From the NCBI GenBank assembly GCA_964565805.1, contig CAZMGH010000014.1:1-64000 (forward strand): a DNA stretch of 64,000 bases. Reading direction: 5' to 3'. Shown in pieces: positions 45,054 through 52,537 of this stretch (positions are counted from its first letter, which is position 1; each line of letters opens with the position of its first letter). Origin of the DNA: Catenibacillus sp964565805 (GTDB taxonomy: Bacteria > Bacillota > Clostridia > Lachnospirales > Lachnospiraceae). A program made the translations under genes and the position numbers. The notes beneath the pieces were generated by a model that searched no databases, was not told where the DNA came from, and saw nothing but the letters and a program-made list of their open reading frames with translations.

Positions 45054-45994
45054 GGCTTCCCTCCTTCCAGACGGATCCGGGGATCCAGGAACCGGTAAGA
45101 AATATCTGTGATCAGGTTCACACACACATAGATAATCGCCATCCACATCACATAGGCCTGGATTATGGGATAATCTCGCATATTAATAGCATCCACTGCC
45201 AGTTTTCCTACCCCGTCCCACATAAAAATGGATTCTACAATGGCGGTTCCGCCCAAAAGACTTCCTATAGATAAGGTCATTAAAGTAATAATCGTCACCA
45301 TAGCTGCCCGGATCACACTTTTAAAAAGGATCGCCGTAAAAGGGACGCCCCGGGCCACGGCTCCGGTCACATAGTCTTTTCCCAGCTCGTCCAGGATGGC
45401 GGCCCGCACCTGGCGCAAATACCGGGCAGACATGGCAATGGCCAGGGTCAGCGCCGGAAGCATGGCATTGGTCAGGGTCACTTCTGTTGAAATCACAGGA
45501 AATATAGGAAAGCGGATAGCAAAAAAATACATAAGCAAAAGGCCCACAAAAAAATTAGGCAGGCTGCTGCCAAAAAAACTGCCGATACGGATCAGATAAT
45601 CCCAAAACCGGTTTTTCTTCACTGCCGCCAGGATCCCTAAAGGCACGGAGATCACCACGGTAAGCGCCATAGAAAGCACCGTAAGCATAAGCGTTGCCGG
45701 CAGTTTGGAGATAAATGAGGCAAACACATCCCTTCCGGAAATGTAGCTTGTCCCCATATCCCCATGTAAAAGATTGCCCAGCCAGACAAAATACTGAACC
45801 AGAAACGGCCGGTCCAGCCCCAATTCAGCCCTGGCCGAATCGATCAGCTCCTGAGAAATGATAACTCCTGTATTTTCCATCCGGGCCAGCACAGCATCGC
45901 TTCCTGCCAGCCGCATAAGAGCAAAAGACAGGAATGTAATGGCCAGCAAAATCGGGATCAGCTGAAGAAGGCGCCGGATCACATATTTTTTCAT
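45050..45994 (-). CDS. ABC transporter permease (DppB/NikB type)
   Basis: The 314-aa permease has six predicted membrane helices (first at about 8-28: LLQLIPILLAITFLSFALM). It has the DppB loop DYVTGAVARGVPFTAILFKSVIRAAM and ends ISYRFLDPRIRLEGG, as in NikB/DppB. It abuts the methyltransferase gene and overlaps the second permease by 4 nt, so all form one operon. Confidence 0.9.
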   Translation of the reverse strand: MKKYVIRRLLQLIPILLAITFLSFALMRLAGSDAVLARMENTGVIISQELIDSARAELGLDRPFLVQYFVWLGNLLHGDMGTSYISGRDVFASFISKLPATLMLTVLSMALTVVISVPLGILAAVKKNRFWDYLIRIGSFFGSSLPNFFVGLLLMYFFAIRFPIFPVISTEVTLTNAMLPALTLAIAMSARYLRQVRAAILDELGKDYVTGAVARGVPFTAILFKSVIRAAMVTIITLMTLSIGSLLGGTAIVESIFMWDGVGKLAVDAINMRDYPIIQAYVMWMAIIYVCVNLITDISYRFLDPRIRLEGGKP

Positions 45995-46782
45995 CAGGAA
46001 ACCACCGACTTCACTGCCTGAATAAGAAACATAGGGGTGGAGGCATTATTCACCCGCTCAGCAGTGGTCCACACGGTTTTCCATATGTCTGTATCTGCCA
46101 GCACAGACATGCCAAAGCTTCCCAGCACCTTCTCATCCCACATCGGTCGCTCCTTGGCTGACAAAGGCGCCTTTCGGGCAATGGCCTCCATGGCTGCCAC
46201 ATCGGTTCCTGCAGTATCATCCTCCACCGGAGTCTTTGCCACATTTTTCCGGTCCTGCAAATGGCTGTCCATAGCTGTGTCGTCATACAAATACCGGTAC
46301 CAGTTGGCATCAAAGTTTAAAAGAAGGCCCCCCGGCTTTAATACCCGGGTCCACTGGCGGTAAGCCTCCTCCGGATCCGGAAGGTTCCAGGTGAGATTTC
46401 TTGACACGATCACATCAAAGGTGTCATCTGGAAAATCCAGGGCCATGGCATCCATTTTATAAAAAGAAATCGCCTCTGCCAGCTCCCCTGCATTGCGGTA
46501 AGCCTCTTTCAGCATATTTTCAGTATAATCCACCGCAGTAACCGAAAATCCCATTTTAGTCAGGATAATGGCGAAAAATCCCGGTCCTGTGCCAATATCC
46601 AGCACCTTAAGGTCTTTCGGCTGCTTCCCCGGATAATGTTTCATGATCTGCTGAAAAAGCACTTGACTCCACACGGTCTTTTGATCTGAAGCCAGCTCCT
46701 GCTGATTTACATCCGAATATCCCGGCGCCCGTTTAGACCAGTAAGCGATATTTTCCCGGGCATATTTTTTTATTTTTTCCAT
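45994..46782 (-). CDS. Class I SAM-dependent methyltransferase, paralogue 1
   Basis: This 262-aa Rossmann-fold methyltransferase has motif I LDIGTGPGFFAIIL (about 60-73), the acidic motif II AVDYTENML, DAMALDF, motif IV FDVIVSRNLTWNLPD, and LKPGGLLLNFD. It is a close relative of the gene at 46910, sharing the SRNLTW and NFD motifs. It ends on the permease start codon, so it belongs to the transporter operon. The substrate is unknown. Confidence 0.85.
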   Translation of the reverse strand: MEKIKKYARENIAYWSKRAPGYSDVNQQELASDQKTVWSQVLFQQIMKHYPGKQPKDLKVLDIGTGPGFFAIILTKMGFSVTAVDYTENMLKEAYRNAGELAEAISFYKMDAMALDFPDDTFDVIVSRNLTWNLPDPEEAYRQWTRVLKPGGLLLNFDANWYRYLYDDTAMDSHLQDRKNVAKTPVEDDTAGTDVAAMEAIARKAPLSAKERPMWDEKVLGSFGMSVLADTDIWKTVWTTAERVNNASTPMFLIQAVKSVVS

Positions 46783-46830
46783 AAATCAATCCTCCTGTTT
46801 ATCGGCTGCATTTCCCGTCGCCGTACAGTT

Positions 46831-46893
46831 TTTAACGGCTGCCGCTCTCCTGCAACCCGTTCAGCCATTCTTAACGGCTGCCGTTCTCCCGCA
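46831..46893. repeat. Direct repeats with an inner palindrome between the methyltransferase genes
   Basis: TTAACGGCTGCCG(C/T)TCTCC(T/C)GCA occurs at 46832-46853 and 46871-46893, offset by 39 bases. Each contains AACGG-CTG-CC(A/G)TT-like dyad symmetry. They lie in the 127-nt gap between two co-oriented methyltransferase genes and could be a regulatory site or a relic of duplication. Confidence 0.45.
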
Positions 46894-46909
46894 TGTCCCA
46901 AAAAGTTTT

Positions 46910-47626
46910 CTATACATAGGCAGCAATAGCAAAAATCGGGGTTGGATTATAAAATTCATCCATTTTCCCGTAGATCCGGTACCATACAGATGTGTCCACC
47001 TGGATCTTGGAAAATCCGGCCCTGGCCAAAAGCTGACGGTCCCACTGGGGCCTTGGCTTCTGCCCTTCCTTAAGCTCTGCCTTTAAATGTTCATACGCGT
47101 CCATTAAGGACGGCGCAATACCTGTGTGGGCGTGATGCTCCGGAAGTACTCTAGGCTCTTTTTCCCGGCAGTAATCTCCGTCAAAATTAATCAGCACCCC
47201 ATTCTTTTTTAAAAGCCGACGCCACGCCTGGTAAGCCCGATCCATATGAGGCAGAGCCCATGTCAGGTTCCTTGAGACGATCACATCAAAACTTTCCGGC
47301 GGGAAATCCGGCATTTCCGCATCCATCACATAAAAATCCGCAGGAATCTCAAGGGCTTGTGACATGCGCCGCGCTTCCTGGATCATTTCCGGCGTCAGGT
47401 CGATTCCCGTCACCTGATGGCCCTCATTTGCCAGCAGAAAGGCAAAAAAACCGGTGCCGGTGCCAACATCTAAAATTTTAAGCTTCCGGTCCATAGGAAT
47501 ATATTTTTTCATTTCATTCAGCCACAATATGTGTTTATCTCCTTCAAACTCTTTTAAACGCAGGGCAGAAAAGCTTTCTACCCTCTGGGACCAGTAATCG
47601 GTCATACGCTGTTTCAGTGCTTCCAT
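46910..47626 (-). CDS. Class I SAM-dependent methyltransferase, paralogue 2
   Basis: The 238-aa enzyme has motif I LDVGTGTGFFAFLL (about 52-65), GIDLTPEMI, DAEMPDFP, motif IV FDVIVSRNLTWALPH, and NFDGDYC. It is the first gene of the methyltransferase-importer operon and follows AGGAGG (7 nt). The two paralogues differ in their central lid regions, which suggests that they act on different atoms or successive steps of the same product. Substrate unknown. Confidence 0.84.
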   Translation of the reverse strand: MEALKQRMTDYWSQRVESFSALRLKEFEGDKHILWLNEMKKYIPMDRKLKILDVGTGTGFFAFLLANEGHQVTGIDLTPEMIQEARRMSQALEIPADFYVMDAEMPDFPPESFDVIVSRNLTWALPHMDRAYQAWRRLLKKNGVLINFDGDYCREKEPRVLPEHHAHTGIAPSLMDAYEHLKAELKEGQKPRPQWDRQLLARAGFSKIQVDTSVWYRIYGKMDEFYNPTPIFAIAAYV

Positions 47627-47680
47627 TCCGTTTGTCCTCCTGATCGTTTATTCTCCCGTGCTTATGTCTGTCTGGCAGAC

Positions 47681-47736
47681 AATAAAAAAGAAAAAACCTG
47701 TTGTATGCTGCCATCGTTGGCACATGCAACAGGCTT
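47681..47736 (-). terminator. Terminator-like hairpin in the leader of the methyltransferase operon
   Basis: On the minus strand AAGCCTGTTGCATGTGCCA pairs, with two interruptions, with TGGCAGCATACAACAGGTT around ACGA, followed by TTTTTTCTTTTTTATT. It is a strong intrinsic terminator about 55 nt before the first methyltransferase. It may simply end the LD-carboxypeptidase transcript, but a TATAAT lies between that gene and this hairpin, so it could be an attenuator. Confidence 0.75.
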
Positions 47737-47770
47737 TAGCCCGTGATTCATTCTTAAAACATCCATTGCT

Positions 47771-47838
47771 GTGATCTTTGGGAGCTAAAACTCCGGCATC
47801 ACATGCTTTATTATAGCAAAGCATTAAAAAATTGCGAA
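47771..47838 (-). promoter_or_regulatory. Putative promoter and structured leader before the methyltransferase operon
   Basis: On the minus strand TTCGCA (47833-47838), a 17-nt spacer and TATAAT (47810-47815) form a moderate sigma-A promoter. The RNA would begin with a hairpin, GTGAT (47798-47802) pairing with ATCAC (47771-47775) around an inner GGAG/CTCC stem, then reach the T-tailed hairpin at 47681. A ligand-dependent leader is possible but no known riboswitch class was recognised. Confidence 0.45.
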
Positions 47839-47857
47839 GCCCCCCGGGGGGATATTT

Positions 47858-48685
47858 TTAAAAACTATATTTTTTCCCTATAATGATCGCCCTGGCATCT
47901 TTTCCATGGCCGATTTCCAGTGTCCTGGCCACCGGAATCTGATCGCCTCCATACATTTTTACAAGAGTCTCTATATCCGGTTGGCACAAAGAGCCATCCA
48001 TAACGGAAAATGTCCCCAGAAGAATACCACGGACCTGCTTAAAGGCCCCAAGCTGTTTTAGCTGGTTTAAATAGGTCACCATTTGAGGGACTTCCCCACC
48101 CATGGCCTCCAGTAAAAGGATCCGGCCGGTCAGTTCCGGAAAGTACCGGGTTCCGGCCAGTTTTAAAAAGCAGCGGATATTTCCCCCTACCACAATGCCT
48201 TCCATGGATTTTCCCCGGATCATTTTGTAATTCAGATCAAAAAGTTCCTTCCGGTCCATATATCGCTGCTGCTGGACTTTTTCAAAAGGCCCTATAAGAT
48301 TTCGGATCTGGTACAGCACGGAAGGCTTTCCCGTCATGGTATATATGGCATTGATCACCGTAGTCAGGTCACTATAGCCCCAAAAGGTGACCGGACTTTT
48401 CCCGATCACCTTATAATCCAGGTCATCCAGCACCTCATTAGCCATATCTCCGCCGGAAATATCATAGATTTCCCTTATTTCCGGATTCCTGTACATATCC
48501 ATCAGCGCCTGGGCCCGCTCTTGTCCGGTCCCTGAAAATGGCCCCTTCTTTCTGTAAATATACGGGCTTCGGACCACCTGGCACCCGCACTTCCAAAGAA
48601 CATCCATAAGTTGGCGGATTTCCGCTTCAGCCTCCGGCTTAATTCCATTGGAACAGGCAACGATCCCTGCTTTTATTGTACGCAT
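47858..48685 (-). CDS. LD-carboxypeptidase family protein (S66)
   Basis: This 274-aa protein belongs to the LdcA/MccF family, which cleaves L,D bonds in murein peptides or hydrolyses acyl-nucleotide antibiotics. It has the N-terminal nucleophile region GIVACSNGI, the DISGGDMANEVL segment, GYSDLTTV (about 113-120), VGGNIRCF, and LLLEAMGGEVPQM. The ATG at 48685 is chosen for GGGAGAGATAAG upstream; the longer frame to 48874 runs into the divergent promoter region. Which of the two activities applies is unclear. Confidence 0.8.
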   Translation of the reverse strand: MRTIKAGIVACSNGIKPEAEAEIRQLMDVLWKCGCQVVRSPYIYRKKGPFSGTGQERAQALMDMYRNPEIREIYDISGGDMANEVLDDLDYKVIGKSPVTFWGYSDLTTVINAIYTMTGKPSVLYQIRNLIGPFEKVQQQRYMDRKELFDLNYKMIRGKSMEGIVVGGNIRCFLKLAGTRYFPELTGRILLLEAMGGEVPQMVTYLNQLKQLGAFKQVRGILLGTFSVMDGSLCQPDIETLVKMYGGDQIPVARTLEIGHGKDARAIIIGKKYSF

Positions 48686-48779
48686 CTTATCTCTCCCGTT
48701 GTTTAAACGTATATGTCCGATCCTTGCACAAAGCACATGGTTCTGACAGTATCCGTTCCGCTGGCTAAACTGTTTTAGG

Positions 48780-48843
48780 ATGCGCATGCAGCGCATTATC
48801 TCTTGACAATCCTCCCAGTGTTTCATAAAATAGCCAAAGGAGG
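48780..48843 (+). promoter_or_regulatory. Promoter and operator-like palindrome of the CsoR-family gene
   Basis: TTGACA (48803-48808), a 17-nt spacer and TAAAAT (48826-48831) form a strong promoter. Just upstream lies ATGCGC-ATGCA-GCGCAT (48780-48796), a perfect dyad that may be the repressor's own operator. The Shine-Dalgarno AAAGGAGG is at 48836-48843, so the leader would be unusually short. Confidence 0.65.
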
Positions 48844-48851
48844 CGATTTTA

Positions 48852-49199
48852 TTGACTAATATCCATAAACACACCCATGATCCGGAGTATGATCGGGATC
48901 AGGAACATGTCCATGATCATACACATACCCATAACCATGAACACACGCAGACCCGGGCGGTCATTAACCGGCTGTCCAGAGCCATCGGCCATCTGGAATC
49001 GGTTAAGCGCATGGTGGAAAGTGGTCAGGACTGTTCTGAGATCCTGATCCAGCTGGCTGCAGTCCGCTCTGCTCTGACAAACACGGGGAAGATCATCTTG
49101 CAAGATCATATTGAACACTGTATCGTAGACGCGGTGGAAAATCAAGACCCTGTGCCTATTGAACAATTAAAAAAGGCCATTGAACAGTTTATTAAATGA
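48852..49199 (+). CDS. CsoR/FrmR family metal-sensing repressor with His-rich N terminus
   Basis: This 115-aa all-helical repressor (DUF156) has the CsoR core from about residue 34: RAVINRLSRAIGHLESVKRMVESGQDCSEILIQL and LQDHIEHCIVDAVE. The Cys of QDC, and His and Cys of HIEHC, match the Cu(I)-type C-H-C ligand set. Before the core is a histidine-rich stretch with HTH, HVHDHTHTHNHEH, which could bind Ni, Zn or Cu. It starts with TTG at 48852 behind AAAGGAGG. It is divergent from the LD-carboxypeptidase gene. The target genes are not obvious, but the nickel/peptide-type importer is close. Confidence 0.85.
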   Translation: MTNIHKHTHDPEYDRDQEHVHDHTHTHNHEHTQTRAVINRLSRAIGHLESVKRMVESGQDCSEILIQLAAVRSALTNTGKIILQDHIEHCIVDAVENQDPVPIEQLKKAIEQFIK

Positions 49200-49200
49200 A

Positions 49201-49252
49201 TTGCCCGGTCAATAGGTACCCGATACGAAAGGGAAACTATCGATCCGGGCAA
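49201..49252. terminator. Convergent hairpin between the CsoR and PPC genes
   Basis: TTGCCCGG (49201-49208) pairs with CCGGGCAA (49245-49252). The structure begins 2 nt after the csoR stop and reaches into the end of the PPC gene. There is no strong T tract, so it is a likely but not certain bidirectional terminator. Confidence 0.5.
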
Positions 49253-49668
49253 AAGTGCATCGTCCCCAGATGAAAATCATCGGATTCCCCTCGAACAACT
49301 TTGCCATCCAGCGATTCGATCACAATTTCTCCCGTAGCACCGATTTTGCAACGGACCAAATGACCGCCCCGAATGAGCATGGACTTATCAGCGGCCATAA
49401 TATGCAGATGCGTAAACATGCCCGTAGGCGTCTGAAGGACGTTTCCAACCAGCGATGTGATCTCCATTGAGCCGGTAATATCCTGAAAGAGAAATTCATC
49501 CTTTTCCTTATCGTAAATGCGAACCTTCATTTCAGTCGTAAATCCAATTCCGCTAACAACAGCAGAGGTTATGCCCTCTTTTTCGCACACGGCCGTAATC
49601 GATGCGATCATTTCCTCTCCTTCATCCAAACGCAGAATGATTTTTTTCCCAATTATTTTATACTCCAT
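49237..49668 (-). CDS. PPC/DUF296 domain protein
   Basis: This 143-aa protein belongs to the PCC/DUF296 family, small trimeric proteins related to the plant AT-hook-associated domain. Visible motifs are LDEGEEMIASITAVCEKEGI, AVVSGIGFTTEMKV, GTHLHIM-like MFTHLHIMAADKS, and the final FHLGTMHF. Bacterial members lack a known role. The ATG at 49668 with GAGGTG upstream is preferred over the overlapping GTG at 49674. The remnant of a permease lies directly upstream. Confidence 0.82.
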   Translation of the reverse strand: MEYKIIGKKIILRLDEGEEMIASITAVCEKEGITSAVVSGIGFTTEMKVRIYDKEKDEFLFQDITGSMEITSLVGNVLQTPTGMFTHLHIMAADKSMLIRGGHLVRCKIGATGEIVIESLDGKVVRGESDDFHLGTMHFCPDR

Positions 49669-49685
49669 ATTCACACCTCGAAAAA

Positions 49686-49826
49686 CTAAAAAGCCTGGAA
49701 TCGCGTAACCAGGCAGGGCATTGATATAATGCAGAACAATATCATAACAATATTCATAACACCTGCATCATTGGCATCCTTCTCATACAACTGAGCCATC
49801 TGAGTCATCGTGCCGACAGCTGTCGT
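49686..49826 (-). pseudogene. Remnant of an AEC-type permease C terminus
   Basis: This minus-strand frame of 46 residues (TTAVGTMTQMAQLYEKDAND and MNIVMILFCIISMP) resembles the last helix and loop of auxin-efflux-carrier-type permeases. A stop codon lies directly upstream in the same frame and no other permease part is seen, so it is a degraded fragment. It sits at the edge of the GC-rich plus-strand oxidoreductase island and may mark the insertion junction. The match is by pattern memory. Confidence 0.5.
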
Positions 49827-50079
49827 TTAATCCATTCTTTTGATGTCATTGTTGTGACAAAAGTTCATAGAACCCCCGACTATGACCATAAAATGATACC
49901 AAACCCAATCGTAATATGTCAAGTCCGTTTTGTCTTTAACATTTTATCAATCATCCAAGGGCAAGTACATCTGTGCTTATAGGATTCGCTCCATTGCCGC
50001 TGGTGAGAGGCAGCGCCGTCTCCACCGGGCAGCAATGGCGCAAATATGCCGCTTTATAGCGAAAAATGTGCTTCAGGGG
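49827..50079. other. Intergenic stretch without a recognised gene
   Basis: This stretch carries no supported gene, tRNA or known structured RNA. It is AT-rich in its first part and turns GC-richer from about 49970, near the T-box promoter, which fits a junction with foreign DNA. Confidence 0.5.
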
Positions 50080-50108
50080 TTGACAAATGTCCGCCACTGA
50101 TGTATAAT
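50080..50108 (+). promoter_or_regulatory. Sigma-A promoter of the oxidoreductase operon
   Basis: TTGACA and TATAAT with a 17-nt spacer are both exact consensus hexamers. Transcription should start near 50115, before the T-box leader. Confidence 0.9.
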
Positions 50109-50114
50109 TCTCAC

Positions 50115-50375
50115 CAGAATTCAAAAATAACTTCTACCAAAAAGACGATGACGAAGACAGTACGCGGTGTCCAAACGCCAAAGCGAGCCGGGGAGGGTGC
50201 GAGCCCGGCGCCAGTCGGAACCGCCGAACATCCCTTCCGAGTCGCAGCTCGAACGCGCAAGTCACTAGATGCTGCCGGAACTCCACCGTTACAGGGAGAT
50301 GCGTATGTTGGTATGCAGTAACGGGTGGTACAGCGATGGTTTTGCCTCGTCCCTTTACGGTGACGGGGTATTTTT
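50115..50375 (+). ncRNA. T-box leader (tRNA-sensing riboswitch)
   Basis: The leader has the T-box landmarks in order: AGTA S-turn (50159-50162) after a GATGACGA K-turn-like segment; the distal stem-I pattern GGAGGGTGCGAGCC with GGAACCGCC and CCCTTCCGAG; the antiterminator core ACGGGTGGTACAGCG (T-box sequence, TGGTAC here followed by AGCG); and a terminator CCTCGTC/GACGGGG with TATTTTT (50345-50375). Uncharged tRNA would pair with TGGT and prevent termination. The specifier is uncertain: CTC (Leu, 50248-50250) before GAA is the best candidate, GTC (Val, 50261-50263) the alternative. Confidence 0.88.
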
Positions 50376-50380
50376 ATGCG

Positions 50381-50431
50381 AAAACCTCACTTTTGCATAT
50401 CGCAGGCGCGAGTATATGAAAGTGAGGTTTT
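50381..50431 (+). promoter_or_regulatory. Second hairpin covering the oxidoreductase ribosome-binding site
   Basis: AAAACCTCACTTT (50381-50393) and AAAGTGAGGTTTT (50419-50431) form a perfect 13-bp stem, with a partly paired 25-nt loop, followed by TTCTT. It sits directly after the T-box terminator and buries the GTGAGG Shine-Dalgarno of the first gene. It could act as a second terminator or block translation. Confidence 0.7.
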
Positions 50432-50435
50432 TCTT

Positions 50436-51038
50436 ATGAGCAATTCGATGCATTCCAACAATCCGAAGGACATCGTGGAGATCCGCTGGCACGGCCGGGG
50501 CGGTCAGGGAGCCAAAACCGCCTGCCTATTGCTGGCGGACGCCGCGTTTTCCTCCGGAAAATATGTCCAGGGTTTCCCGGAATACGGCCCGGAACGCATG
50601 GGCGCCCCGATCACTGCCTATAACCGCATCAGCAGCAGCCGCTGCACCATCCACTCCAACATCTATAACCCCGACTACGTGGTGGTAGTGGACGAGAGCC
50701 TGCTCCAGTCTGTGGATGTGACCAGCGGCCTGGCCCAAAGCGGCGCCGTGATCATTAACTCCAGCCGCAGCCCCGAGGAGCTACGCCCAATGCTCCGCGG
50801 CTACACCGGCCGTGTATGTACCATCGACGCCCGCCGCATTTCCGAAGAGACGTTAGGGAAAAACTACCCCAACACCCCTATGCTGGCCGCCGCCGTCAAA
50901 GTTTCCGGCGTGGTGGACCCGGATCAGTTCACTCAGGATATGGAGGCGTCCTTCCGCCATAAATTCGCCACCAAACCCCAGGTTATCGAGGGCAATATGG
51001 CTGCCCTGCGTAAATCCATGAAGGAGGTGCAGGGATGA
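50436..51038 (+). CDS. 2-oxoacid:ferredoxin oxidoreductase, gamma subunit
   Basis: The gamma subunit binds CoA in the enzyme that oxidatively decarboxylates 2-oxoacids to acyl-CoA with ferredoxin reduction. The 200-aa protein opens IRWHGRGGQGAKTA and has YVQGFPEYGPERMGAPITAY, both typical of PorG/VorG. The ATG at 50436 follows GTGAGG; a second ATG at 50448 is also possible, and the longer frame from 50376 translates the regulatory hairpin. It overlaps the delta subunit by 4 nt. Codons are strongly GC-ended, unlike the flanking minus-strand genes. Confidence 0.88.
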   Translation: MSNSMHSNNPKDIVEIRWHGRGGQGAKTACLLLADAAFSSGKYVQGFPEYGPERMGAPITAYNRISSSRCTIHSNIYNPDYVVVVDESLLQSVDVTSGLAQSGAVIINSSRSPEELRPMLRGYTGRVCTIDARRISEETLGKNYPNTPMLAAAVKVSGVVDPDQFTQDMEASFRHKFATKPQVIEGNMAALRKSMKEVQG

Positions 51039-51337
51039 TCCAGGCAAAAAATATCCACGAATGGACCCCGTGGCAGGACATGACCCCCGGTGGTGAAATC
51101 TATGAAGGCGGCACTTCCCAGCTGGTGAACACCGGCGACTGGCGCACGATCACACCGGTTTGGAAGCCGGACGCCTGCAAACAATGCCTGCTGTGCGGGC
51201 TGTACTGCCCCGACTCCTCCATCCCGGTACAGGATAAGAAACGGGAAGACTTTGACTTTATGCACTGCAAGGGCTGCGGCATCTGCGCCACAGTCTGTCC
51301 ATTCGGGGCGATTACATTCAGAGAGGAGGATGCGTAA
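51035..51337 (+). CDS. 2-oxoacid:ferredoxin oxidoreductase, delta (ferredoxin-like) subunit
   Basis: This 100-aa subunit carries two [4Fe-4S] clusters for electron transfer: CKQCLLCGLYCPDS and CKGCGICATVCPFGAI fit the bacterial ferredoxin pattern CxxCxxCxxxC with the last Cys of each set in CP. It fits PorD/VorD of the four-subunit enzymes. It abuts the alpha-subunit gene directly. Confidence 0.92.
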   Translation: MIQAKNIHEWTPWQDMTPGGEIYEGGTSQLVNTGDWRTITPVWKPDACKQCLLCGLYCPDSSIPVQDKKREDFDFMHCKGCGICATVCPFGAITFREEDA

Positions 51338-52537
51338 ATGGGCTACAGAGAACGACTTTCCGGCAATGAGGCGGTGGCCTTTGCCATGAAACAGATCGAT
51401 CCCGACGTCATGGGTGCGTTTCCCATCACGCCCTCCACTGAAATTCCCCAGTACTATGCCCAATATGTGGCTAACGGGGAAGTCAATACGGAGTATGTCA
51501 CCGTGGAATCGGAGCATAGCTCCATGTCCACCTGTCTTGGCGCAGAGGCCGCCGGCGGCCGCGCCGTCACGGCCACGTCGTCCGCAGGCCTGGCCCTGAT
51601 GTACGAGCTGCTGTATGTGGCCGCGTCCAGCCGCCTGCCCATCACATTGGCCTGCGTCAACCGAGCCCTGACCGGCCCCATCAATATCAACAACGATCAC
51701 TCTGACTCCATGGGCGCCCGAGACGCGGGCTGGATTCAAATTTACGCCGAAAACAATCAGGAGGTCTATGACAACTTCCTGCAGGCCATGCCCATCGGTG
51801 AAAATCCCGATGTGCGCCTGCCGGTGATGGTGTGTCAGGACGGCTTCATCACCTCTCATGCCGTGGAAAACATTGAGCTGGTAGAGGATGATGCGGTCAA
51901 GGCTTTTGTCGGCGAATACCATCCGGAACACTATCTACTGAAAAAAGAAAACCCCCTGGCCGTCGGCCCCTATGACGTAGTGTCCTACTACATGGAACAC
52001 AAAAAGCAGCAGGCCGAAGCCATGAAGCACGCCAAACAGGTGATCTTGGACGTGGCGTCCCGCTTTGAGGCCCTGACGGGCCGGAAATACGGCTTCTTTG
52101 AGGAATACCACATGGAGGACGCTGAACTGGCACTTGTCCTCATCGGCTCCACTGCCGGGACTGCCAAGGTGGTGGTGGATCGGCTCCGGGCCGAGGGAAA
52201 AAAGGTAGGCCTTGTGAAAATCCGCGTGTTCCGCCCCTTCCCCATGGCGGAGCTGGCCCAGGCCCTCAGCGGCACCAAAGCCGTGGCGGTGATGGACAAG
52301 TCGGAGGGCTTTTCCGCCGCGGGTGGGCCGCTGTTCGCCGAAACCCGTTCGGCCTGCTATGACCTAAAGACCCGTCCAAAAATGATCGACATCGTCTACG
52401 GCCTGGGTGGCCGGGACGTGAACACAGACGATATTGCATCCGTGTTCGACCGGCTGGAACAGATCGTAAAGACTGGAGAAATTGGCGAAGTCTATGTCCA
52501 TATGGGACAGCGGGAAACGGAAGGAGGCTGCAACTAA
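51338..52537 (+). CDS. 2-oxoacid:ferredoxin oxidoreductase, alpha subunit
   Basis: The 399-aa alpha subunit of a POR/VOR enzyme has GNEAVAFAMKQIDPDVMGAFPITPSTEI at the N terminus, then VTVESEHSSMSTCLGAEAAGGRAVTATSSAGLALM and PGPINNDHSDSMGARDAGW-like TGPINI and DHSDSMGARD, and VMVCQDGFITSHA. The thiamin partner is the beta subunit. It shares one base of its stop with the beta start. Similarity is to pyruvate and branched-chain enzymes alike. Confidence 0.9.
   Translation: MGYRERLSGNEAVAFAMKQIDPDVMGAFPITPSTEIPQYYAQYVANGEVNTEYVTVESEHSSMSTCLGAEAAGGRAVTATSSAGLALMYELLYVAASSRLPITLACVNRALTGPININNDHSDSMGARDAGWIQIYAENNQEVYDNFLQAMPIGENPDVRLPVMVCQDGFITSHAVENIELVEDDAVKAFVGEYHPEHYLLKKENPLAVGPYDVVSYYMEHKKQQAEAMKHAKQVILDVASRFEALTGRKYGFFEEYHMEDAELALVLIGSTAGTAKVVVDRLRAEGKKVGLVKIRVFRPFPMAELAQALSGTKAVAVMDKSEGFSAAGGPLFAETRSACYDLKTRPKMIDIVYGLGGRDVNTDDIASVFDRLEQIVKTGEIGEVYVHMGQRETEGGCN

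Noticed and set aside
47681..47815. A known riboswitch class in the methyltransferase operon leader
   Set aside because: I could not match the sequence to SAM, cobalamin, NiCo, manganese, fluoride or molybdenum cofactor aptamers, so only a generic leader is reported.
47837..47850. CCCCCC-GGGGGG palindrome after the LD-carboxypeptidase gene
   Set aside because: The two arms adjoin with no loop, so a simple hairpin is unlikely and no T tract follows closely; not called as a terminator.
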